Source: Bifidobacterium imperatoris (GTDB lineage: Bacteria > Actinomycetota > Actinomycetes > Actinomycetales > Bifidobacteriaceae). Taken from it: DNA of 64,000 bases. The stretch spans positions 94,222-158,221 of the forward strand of contig NZ_NMWV01000016.1 of NCBI RefSeq assembly GCF_002860405.1. Reading direction: 5' to 3'. Shown here one piece after another: positions 38,480 to 45,841 of this stretch; within the stretch, counting starts at the first letter, position 1; the number at the start of each line of letters is the position of its first letter. Under the pieces are notes generated by a model that did not search any database, had not been told where the DNA came from, and saw only the letters and a program-made list of their open reading frames with translations. Both the position numbers and the translations under genes were made by a program.

Positions 38480-38498
38480 AATCCCGCTAGTCTAGATT
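38480..38498 (+). repeat. Partial copy of the tRNA-Pro 3' end
   Basis: AATCCCGCT followed by AGTCTAGA repeats, with gaps, the tRNA-Pro end AATCCCGCT-GGTCCGACTAGA (38340-38360). It lies 3 bp before the methyltransferase gene and may be an old attachment-site trace. It is short and could be chance. Confidence 0.3.
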
Positions 38499-38501
38499 CT
38501 T

Positions 38502-39773
38502 ATGAAGCAAGACGAGACTAGGCAGAAAGCTGCCACAACGTTCATAGACAACCTTAAGTTGCCGATACACGGCTGGTACCGCTACTCCGCCGGTTTCTCC
38601 GCGCAATGGGCGGAATCCGTTATTAAGTCTGAGCATGTACGTACTGGAGGAAAAGACGACTTCACGGTTCTGGACCCTTTTGCGGGCAGTGGAACAACAA
38701 TGCTTGCTGCCGATCAAGTCGGCGTGCGCTCTATCGGTTTTGAGTCCCATCCATTGGTAAATAAAATTGCCGCGGCTAAGCTTGCTTGGGATACGGATCC
38801 AGAAGCATTCGTCCGAAAAGGAAAAGCTATCGCTGATGCTGCAGTCAGTATTACCGATCCAATGTATGAGTATCCAACCATTGTTGAGAAATGTTATAGC
38901 AAAGAGAATCTGCAAGAAATCGATAAATTGCGAAAAGCCCTCGAACGATCTGCAGATGATACTCCAGAATATAAATTGGCAAAGATTGCTTTTATTTGTA
39001 TTCTGCGTTCAGCATCTCACGCTGGAACAGCAACATGGCAATACGTGCTACCTAATAAAACAAAAGCTAAAGTCTCTGACGCTCTCAAAGCCTATCTGCA
39101 TCAGATTGACGTAATGGCAAATGACCTAATCTATATGCAGAACAGTGGTGCTGTGAAGCAGTCCAGCATTCTAGAGCAGGACTCGCGCAAATACCAGGAA
39201 GGAATGGATAACGGAATAGATTTAGTCCTTACTTCACCACCGTATGCCAATAATTATGACTATGCTGATGCCACTCGACTAGAGCTAAGTGTTTTGGGGG
39301 AGATTAAAGGATGGGGAGACCTTCAAGACGTAATTCGTCCTGGTCTTGTTCGATCATGCTCCCAGATGGTTTCAAAAGAGAAGAAAAAAACTTTTGAATA
39401 TCTGGAAAATCCTATCCTCGCACCTATCCATGATGAAATAATTGATGTTTGTAGAAGATTAGATGAAGAAAAAGAGCATCATGGAGGGAAAAAGAACTAC
39501 CATACGATGGTGGCGTTGTATTTCCTTGATCTTGCTCATGTTTTCCGCAATCTTCGTGCATATTGTAAAGATGGTTCGCGTGTCTGCTTTGTGGTAGGCG
39601 ATTCGGCTCCATATGGCATATATGTGCCTGTTGATGACTGGCTGGGGCGTTTAGCTCAGTCCGTGGGATTTAATAGTTACTCTTTCGATAAAACGCGTGA
39701 TCGCAATATCAAGTGGAAGAACAGGAAGCATCGCGTACCCTTGAAGGAAGGGTACCTCTGGGTTGAGGGATGA
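38502..39773 (+). CDS. DNA methyltransferase of a restriction-modification system
   Basis: A 423-aa amino-methyltransferase. The SAM-binding motif I, LDPFAGSGTT, is at residues ~57-65, and the catalytic motif IV, SPPY, at 245-248. SPPY is most common in N4-cytosine enzymes, but N6-adenine is not excluded. The ~180 residues between the motifs probably include target recognition. No ribosome site precedes the ATG; a leaderless message is possible. Codons are A+T-rich compared with the flanks, a sign of transfer. It overlaps the endonuclease-like gene by 4 bp. Confidence 0.88.
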   Translation: MKQDETRQKAATTFIDNLKLPIHGWYRYSAGFSAQWAESVIKSEHVRTGGKDDFTVLDPFAGSGTTMLAADQVGVRSIGFESHPLVNKIAAAKLAWDTDPEAFVRKGKAIADAAVSITDPMYEYPTIVEKCYSKENLQEIDKLRKALERSADDTPEYKLAKIAFICILRSASHAGTATWQYVLPNKTKAKVSDALKAYLHQIDVMANDLIYMQNSGAVKQSSILEQDSRKYQEGMDNGIDLVLTSPPYANNYDYADATRLELSVLGEIKGWGDLQDVIRPGLVRSCSQMVSKEKKKTFEYLENPILAPIHDEIIDVCRRLDEEKEHHGGKKNYHTMVALYFLDLAHVFRNLRAYCKDGSRVCFVVGDSAPYGIYVPVDDWLGRLAQSVGFNSYSFDKTRDRNIKWKNRKHRVPLKEGYLWVEG

Positions 39774-40650
39774 TAACAATGGCAAATTCTCCTACGCACC
39801 GTTTCGGTCAGATTATTGGTGATTTACTTGAACAGGCCACAGTTGAGACCGTGCGTCCAATAGTTCAAAAGCATCATATGTATCTAGATTTCATTCACCC
39901 TCGTCCAGCTCGCAACGGCAACAGGAAGATACATGTTGAAGATGCCTTAGGCAATTTCCATGATTTGGATTTGGTTGTAGAGGAAGGCGGTAGTGAGGAG
40001 GTAATCGGCCGACCGCGCGCCTTCATCGAAGTCGCATGGCGTAGATACACGAAGCACTCAAAAAATAAAGCACAAGAAATCTCTTCTGCAGTACTGGCAT
40101 GCGCACGTAAATATGCAGACGATGCTCCCTTTACAGGAACGGTACTTGCCGGAGAGTTCACCGAAAACTCATTGCAGCAGTTGAGATCTCAGGGATTTGT
40201 AGTAGTACATTTTCCCCTTCGGTCGATTGTAGACGCATTCAAGACAGTCGGTATTGATGCGTATTGGGAAGAAAACACCCCTGACGAAAAGATTGAGGAG
40301 CAGGTAAAGAAATTCGAGCATTTGACGGATTCCGAAATAGAAACAATTAAGCACCATCTTTTCCAGGAAGAAAAAGATTCTTTTGAGATTTTTGCAAAAG
40401 TGTTGGATCAGTCCCTTGATCGCCATGTGAGTAGAGTGTCTATCACATCGTTGTGGGGTAATAAAAAACCTTTGGAACAATTGAAGATGCTCGTAATTAT
40501 ATAGAATCAATGGACCTTAATGAAAGCACTGGATATGATTTCATTCGTTTTGAGATTCGCATCGACTATTCAAACGAATCAAAAACCATTATGGAATTTA
40601 CAAATAAATATGATGCTCTAAGGAAACTAGCGCTTATGGACAACGATTAG
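39770..40650 (+). pseudogene. Restriction-endonuclease-like gene, frameshifted near its 3' end
   Basis: The open frame (39770-40504, 244 aa) has a PD-(D/E)xK-like core: DLDLV near residue 65 and FIEVAWRRYTKHSKNK near residue 86 (E87). Coupled to the methyltransferase, it is most likely the cognate endonuclease. At the six-A tract 40463-40468 the frame becomes unlikely (KKPLEQLKMLVII, stop). One frame back reads TFGTIEDARNYIES, then MDLNESTGYDFIRFEIRIDY and on to a stop at 40650, about 60 residues of protein-like sequence. The gene is therefore either inactivated, phase-variable, or a sequencing error. Alternatively 40510-40650 is a separate 46-aa gene. Confidence 0.7.
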
Positions 40651-40655
40651 ACAGC

Positions 40656-41501
40656 ATGCGTATTTATAGCATCGGCCCATCAGAAGATGATGTGGAAGAA
40701 GTCATATTAGATAGTAATCTCGTCAATCCACTTGTTATCGCAGTCTCCGGGAAGAAACCCATTCAGAGTCTCTTCCCGGATAGACTGATATGGACACTAT
40801 CCAATGATTGCTCATTGCCAGTTAACTGGCAATTTGGAGCGTGCGAAGAGTATCGTCAACGAGCACATGAGGATAAAGAACAAGTCATTTCCTATTGCAA
40901 CTCGCTTTTCCCGTACATAAAAACTCTGAGCTATCAACGCTTATTAGAGTTTCTGAATGATACCGCTCGCTCTATTCCTTCTCTGTCAATTTCTAAGACA
41001 GCAGATATGTATAACAAAATTTATGCAACACATTTATCATCATATTTTGCACTGCTCCACCTCTTTTCATTACAAAAAAAGATTTCATGGAATGATTTCT
41101 ATCATTGGATTTTGAGCAATAGGTTTTATTTGGATTCGGAAACACTTAGGTTTTCTAAAGCCTTCCTTTCGGATAGGCTGGGCTTCGCATTTAACCGTCT
41201 AACTCATGATAGTGGATCTCATACGGGTGACATGATTGCGAAGTCCGCCTGGAACGTCTCATGGGATTTAACCATGCTGAATGTCACATCTATCAGGCAT
41301 GGGTCGGTCTTACTTACACAAGATGCTGCACTCTTAGACTATTGGAGATATAGCAGGAATGTATATATCAAGCCTTTAGAGGTCAGTTCGACGAATACGG
41401 ATATTCAATCTCTCCTGATTAACGAGGAGAATCGACTGAATGTTACCAATCATTTTAATGCTTCTTTAGCCTATGCCGGAGGACTGCGGACGCTCCTTTA
41501 G
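40656..41501 (+). CDS. Unknown protein in the restriction island (weak PIN-like motifs)
   Basis: A 281-aa protein not firmly recognised. Near the N-terminus, VILDSNLVNPLVI (D19) and near the C-terminus VLLTQDAALLDYW (D223) resemble the first and last acidic motifs of PIN-type ribonucleases, but the intervening ~200 residues are longer than a standard PIN domain. It begins 5 bp after the frameshifted endonuclease tail, so the three genes form one unit. A+T-rich codons match that unit. A nuclease or a defence accessory role is inference. Confidence 0.55.
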   Translation: MRIYSIGPSEDDVEEVILDSNLVNPLVIAVSGKKPIQSLFPDRLIWTLSNDCSLPVNWQFGACEEYRQRAHEDKEQVISYCNSLFPYIKTLSYQRLLEFLNDTARSIPSLSISKTADMYNKIYATHLSSYFALLHLFSLQKKISWNDFYHWILSNRFYLDSETLRFSKAFLSDRLGFAFNRLTHDSGSHTGDMIAKSAWNVSWDLTMLNVTSIRHGSVLLTQDAALLDYWRYSRNVYIKPLEVSSTNTDIQSLLINEENRLNVTNHFNASLAYAGGLRTLL

Positions 41502-41886
41502 TATCGTTCATCGTCATTCAACATACCCTTGGCACTTCTATACAGGCTTGGCAGCACGCATTGTCTCCACTCCGAAAATCCGAGGACATGATTATGACCG
41601 GACAGTGATTTATCAAGTGCCTTCAAGCAATGGAAGACTGGCGCTTAATAAAGAATGATGACTTTCGAAAGGATGGCGGTCCCAAAATTCGGATTTCTAT
41701 AACCCACGAGCAATGTTCGTTCCGAAACCCCATATACCCCCTATATGTAAGGGGTTGTTACCACGATAGGCACGTCAATCACCCTATGTTCACCATAAAA
41801 GCACCTCTTTATTAGGCTTGTTGCGCCACATTCCATCGATTCAAGCGATAGACTTATGCCTTGTAGTTTTGATGAAAGGGACCTGA
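41502..41886. other. 385-bp gap at the right border of the restriction island
   Basis: No convincing gene. An imperfect hairpin at 41726-41756 (AACCCCATATA...TATAT..GGGGTT) may end the island transcript. The ugpA promoter should be near the right end. Two 61-codon open stretches here have no ribosome sites and no family resemblance. No right-hand copy of the tRNA-Pro end was found. Confidence 0.45.
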
Positions 41887-43419
41887 ATGACCGAACAGAA
41901 CGATGGCACTCAGCTCAGTAACGGGGGAGTGGACTCCAACACTGACATCACTGCCGCTACTTCCGTCAATCCCTCAGCTGTCAAGAATACCGATGAAGAA
42001 ATTTTCGAGCATTCGGCAGCCAAGATGCGTGAACAGGGCATGACCGAAACAGCCATCAACCAATTCCACCATCTATTCAATGTTTGGCGTCGAGAAGAAG
42101 CCTCCAGTTGGATTCGTGAGGATGATGTCGAACCACTGGAACGAGTGCCCAGTTTCCACGATGTTTATGAGACCATCAACCACGATAAGGCCGTGGACGC
42201 TTTCGCAAAGACAGCGTTCCTGAAGCTCAACGGTGGCCTTGGCACTTCGATGGGTCTTGAATGTGCCAAGTCATTGCTCCCTGTACGGCGTCATAAAGCC
42301 AAGCAGATGCGATTTATCGACATCATTATCGGTCAGGTGCTTACCGCGCGTACCCGTTTGAATGTCGAGCTTCCATTAACCTTCATGAATTCCTTCCGCA
42401 CCTCAGCGGATACCATGAAGGTGTTGAAGCATAATCGTAAGTTCGAGCAAACCGAAATTCCAATGGAAATCATCCAGCATCAGGAGCCAAAGCTTGTGGC
42501 CGCGACCGGTGAGCCGGTGAGCTTCCCTGAGAATCCCGATCTGGAATGGTGTCCTCCCGGACACGGTGACCTGTTCTCTACCATTTGGGAATCAGGCCTT
42601 CTGGATGTGTTGCAAGAGCATGGTTTCGAATACCTGTTCATCTCCAACTCGGATAACCTCGGCGCGCGTCCTTCACGCACGTTGGCGCAGCATTTCGAAA
42701 ACACTGGAGCACCATTCATGGCCGAGGTGGCCATACGCACCCCAGCAGACCGTAAGGGCGGCCATATCGTACGCGATAAAAGGACCGGCCGCTTAATGCT
42801 GCGTGAAATGAGCCAGGTGCACCCGGACGATAAAGCCGCGGCACAAGACATCACCAAGCATCCGTATTTCAATACGAATTCGATTTGGATTCGTATCGAT
42901 GCGCTGAAAGCCAAGCTCACCGAATACAATGGTGTGCTACCGTTGCCGGTTATTCGCAACAAGAAAACCGTCGATCCCACCAACCCGGATTCGGAACAGG
43001 TTATCCAGTTGGAAACCGCTATGGGAGCAGCAATCGGACTGTTCAACGGTGCCATTTGCGTGCAGGTTGATCGTATGCGCTTCCTGCCTGTAAAGACCAC
43101 CAATGATTTGTTCATTATGCGTTCCGATCGCTTCCATCTGACCGATAGCTATGAAATGGAAGACGGCAATTACATCTTCCCGAATGTCGAGCTGGACCCG
43201 CGCTTCTACAAGAACATCCATGATTTCGATGAGCGTTTCCCCTATGCAGTACCATCATTGGCCGCTGCAAACTCGGTAACAATCAAGGGTGACTGGACAT
43301 TCGGCCGTGATGTGATCATGTTCGCTGATGCCAAACTTGAAGATAAGGAAGAGCCGAGCTACGTGCCGAACGGCGAATACGTTGGCCCGCAAGGCATCGA
43401 ACCGGATGATTGGGTGTGA
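41887..43419 (+). CDS. ugpA: UTP-glucose-1-phosphate uridylyltransferase (UDPGP type)
   Basis: A 510-aa enzyme of the eukaryotic-like UDPGP family that makes UDP-glucose from UTP and glucose 1-phosphate. Bifidobacteria use it for galactose and galacto-N-biose metabolism. Hallmarks are FLKLNGGLGTSMG (nucleotide-binding loop), FLFISNSDNLGA-type motif (EYLFISNSDNLGARP) and WCPPGHGDLF. The gene symbol follows B. longum usage. GAAAGGGACC precedes the ATG. It is unrelated to the short bacterial GalU family. Confidence 0.93.
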   Translation: MTEQNDGTQLSNGGVDSNTDITAATSVNPSAVKNTDEEIFEHSAAKMREQGMTETAINQFHHLFNVWRREEASSWIREDDVEPLERVPSFHDVYETINHDKAVDAFAKTAFLKLNGGLGTSMGLECAKSLLPVRRHKAKQMRFIDIIIGQVLTARTRLNVELPLTFMNSFRTSADTMKVLKHNRKFEQTEIPMEIIQHQEPKLVAATGEPVSFPENPDLEWCPPGHGDLFSTIWESGLLDVLQEHGFEYLFISNSDNLGARPSRTLAQHFENTGAPFMAEVAIRTPADRKGGHIVRDKRTGRLMLREMSQVHPDDKAAAQDITKHPYFNTNSIWIRIDALKAKLTEYNGVLPLPVIRNKKTVDPTNPDSEQVIQLETAMGAAIGLFNGAICVQVDRMRFLPVKTTNDLFIMRSDRFHLTDSYEMEDGNYIFPNVELDPRFYKNIHDFDERFPYAVPSLAAANSVTIKGDWTFGRDVIMFADAKLEDKEEPSYVPNGEYVGPQGIEPDDWV

Positions 43420-43439
43420 TTTCACCACAAAATTTCAAG

Positions 43440-43477
43440 AAATTTAACGGCCCCGACAAAAAAGGGCCGTTAAATTT
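43440..43477 (+). terminator. Terminator after ugpA
   Basis: A 14-bp stem starting AAATTTAACGGCCC, followed by TTGCG; 20 bp after the stop. Confidence 0.8.
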
Positions 43478-43577
43478 TGCGAAATGACGCATATCATGGA
43501 AAAAAACCTCTAAGATAGAGGAAGTGCGAATAACAATCGCATACTTATAAAGAAACAATAACTATACGTGAGGACTA

Positions 43578-45491
43578 ATGGCAGAAGGTACAAGCGGGCG
43601 TCGGCGTTTTTCCGACAAGTGGGGCAAGCACGAGCTAGACGTACTGGCTGTGTTGTCATCCGCGTTCCCGCAATGGCTGACTTCTCGCCAAATTGCGCAG
43701 CGAGTCAAGGCATATGCGGACTCTTATGGGGAGCTTGCCGATCAGGCAGCCAAGGCTGCATTTGCCAAGCAATTCCAGCGTGATCGCGCCAAGCTTGCGG
43801 CTATGGGAATCGCCATTGAATCAAGGCAACCTGAATATTCTTCCAAGTCTGAAGGTCAGGATTTCGCATCCTATCGTCTTCAGCTAGGTGATGAACCTCG
43901 TATTCGGCTCATGTTTGAACCAGAAGACATGCCTGTGCTTGCTGCAGCCAATTATTTGGCTCGCTCTATGGCCATCTCTTCTGAACCTGATCAATCGCAA
44001 GTCGCACAGCGCGCATCACGTACTACGCCTCGTGTGCCGCAAACGCCGATTCCGGGACTGGGCTTGGATTCCATTGCACCTGGCTTAGGAACGCAGCATA
44101 TTCCTGACTCTTTGGTCAAGGTCATTGATTCGCGTCGTTTCGCGGCCACTGTGGACGTGGATGGCGAACATCTGAATGTGGCATACACGGATTCCGATGA
44201 TTTGGCCATGTATGTGCTTGAACATCCGGGTGCCACTATCGTCAGCCCGCAGGAGGCTGTGGATGCCTACCATCGTCGTCTGCATGCCGCCAGCCAGTTC
44301 ACGCTTGCGGATGAATCCGCCGGCCCTGTCAGCGCTTCTGTGGTATCGCCTTCCATTAGCCGTGATGTCAGCGAGCCTGGTGATCCTGAATCGATTAAGG
44401 CTCAGAACAAGAAGAATGGCTCGGCATTCCAGACCGGCAGTGAGGTGGATCGCCGTCTGAGGTTGATGTTGTTCCTTTCCGCTCACCTTGGTGAAGAATT
44501 CTCGATGAGCGAACTGGCTGTACGATTTATCGGCAAGCCGAAGAATGATGATGAGTTGAAGAAATTCGTCAACATCATTCATAAGGACATCAACACTCTC
44601 ACCACGGTGTCTGATGACGGCGAAATGGCTGGTAGCCAGTTCTTTGATATCGATTGGCCGCTGTTGGATGCCGAAGGCATTGTTTCCGCCACGAATTCGC
44701 TGGGCTTGGAGCGTCTGGCAGGCATTTCACCGCAGTATCTCAGTATGCTGACCGCTTCAGTCAGCTACTTGGCTCATTCTCCATTGCTGCCTGATAAGCA
44801 GCGTGCACAGGCTGAATCACTGTGCACGCGCCTCCGCCGCCATGTCAGCCCCGGTCAGACCCCGTGGTTGAGCTTGACCGGCTACGAATTGGAACCGCGT
44901 AGTTTCTCCGTGGTCAAGCGTGCAATCAACACTGATTCGCTGCTTGATATGGAATACACCGATGGTACCGGTCGTACACGCCGCAAGCTCGTTGCGCCTG
45001 CCAAGATTTTCATCGATGAGGGTGTCTACTACGCGGCCGTCTATACTGACGTTGGCGCTGCAGCTCCTAAGGAGAAGAAGGCTTACGTCTCTAAAGACAA
45101 GACCATCGATAAGGCGAATGGCAAGCCTCGCACATGGCAGGTCTTGCGTTTGGCACGCATCGAAAAGGCCGAAGTGGTTAAACCCACGAAGACCATCGAT
45201 GTGCCGAACATGCCGGTCAGTGAATTACGCAAATGGAGTTTCGATAATGGCACCGAAGCGGTATTCATTACCGATCAAACGGATTTGCCATTCATTAAGA
45301 CCCTGCCGGGAGCCACTGTAGAACAGTGCGGAGCAGGGGAGAAGGTTCATCTGACTGTATCTTCTGATTCCTGGTTCGTGGCATTTTGCATCGCTCATGC
45401 ACGCCATATCACGGCAGTCGCGCCAGATACGCTTCGTACGATGATTATCGCTCGAGCGGAGCGAGAACTCAGCTTGAGCGCAGATAAGTAA
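43578..45491 (+). CDS. WYL-domain regulator, PafB-PafC-like fusion
   Basis: A 637-aa transcription factor, about twice a normal WYL protein. It seems to contain two halves. The first has a helix-turn-helix (LDVLAVLSSAFPQWLTSRQIA). The second has RLRLMLFLSAHLGEEFSMSELAVRF followed by a WYL-like domain near residues 450-500 (LLDMEYTDGTGRTRRKLVAPAKIF). In mycobacteria the PafBC pair activates DNA-damage genes and lies beside tatA-tatC-helY. Here helY is also two genes away, supporting a PafBC fusion. Pup-ligase genes are not in the window. Confidence 0.78.
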   Translation: MAEGTSGRRRFSDKWGKHELDVLAVLSSAFPQWLTSRQIAQRVKAYADSYGELADQAAKAAFAKQFQRDRAKLAAMGIAIESRQPEYSSKSEGQDFASYRLQLGDEPRIRLMFEPEDMPVLAAANYLARSMAISSEPDQSQVAQRASRTTPRVPQTPIPGLGLDSIAPGLGTQHIPDSLVKVIDSRRFAATVDVDGEHLNVAYTDSDDLAMYVLEHPGATIVSPQEAVDAYHRRLHAASQFTLADESAGPVSASVVSPSISRDVSEPGDPESIKAQNKKNGSAFQTGSEVDRRLRLMLFLSAHLGEEFSMSELAVRFIGKPKNDDELKKFVNIIHKDINTLTTVSDDGEMAGSQFFDIDWPLLDAEGIVSATNSLGLERLAGISPQYLSMLTASVSYLAHSPLLPDKQRAQAESLCTRLRRHVSPGQTPWLSLTGYELEPRSFSVVKRAINTDSLLDMEYTDGTGRTRRKLVAPAKIFIDEGVYYAAVYTDVGAAAPKEKKAYVSKDKTIDKANGKPRTWQVLRLARIEKAEVVKPTKTIDVPNMPVSELRKWSFDNGTEAVFITDQTDLPFIKTLPGATVEQCGAGEKVHLTVSSDSWFVAFCIAHARHITAVAPDTLRTMIIARAERELSLSADK

Positions 45492-45500
45492 GGAGCTTCC

Positions 45501-45818
45501 ATGCCTTGGTGGATATGGCTGGTGCTGGCGTTGTTCATGCTGGCCATGATCATCGCCGGACTAGTGTATGCCGGCGTGCATGGCATGCATGCATTACGAG
45601 ATGTGAGTGAAATCGGCGGACGGCTAGGAGAGAAGTTCGCTGAAATGAGCGATACGGACGACGACCATCGTGTCATGACGCCCGTATCGTTCACTCAACC
45701 GTTGAGCGCGGCACAGGATCGATACGCGGACGCTCATGCGGAGGTCATCAAGCGTAAGGCAGCCAAACGGGAACGTCATATTCAGGCGTGGAATAGGTGG
45801 AAGCGGTTCAACAACTAG
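45501..45818 (+). CDS. Small single-span membrane protein
   Basis: A 105-aa protein with one N-terminal hydrophobic helix (residues ~3-26) and a basic, probably helical tail. It sits where tatA stands in the mycobacterial pafBC-tatAC-helY cluster, but it lacks the TatA FG hinge and amphipathic-helix signature, so it is not called TatA. AAGGAG precedes the ATG. It lies 9 bp after the WYL gene and 23 bp before helY. Confidence 0.65.
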   Translation: MPWWIWLVLALFMLAMIIAGLVYAGVHGMHALRDVSEIGGRLGEKFAEMSDTDDDHRVMTPVSFTQPLSAAQDRYADAHAEVIKRKAAKRERHIQAWNRWKRFNN

Positions 45819-45841
45819 TCAACTACTAGGCGGAAGACATT

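Noticed and set aside
41473..41815. Two 61-codon open frames after the restriction island
   Set aside because: They overlap each other and the upstream gene, lack ribosome sites and resemble no family.
45501..45818. TatA
   Set aside because: Single N-terminal helix and position fit, but the FG hinge and the amphipathic helix of TatA are absent.
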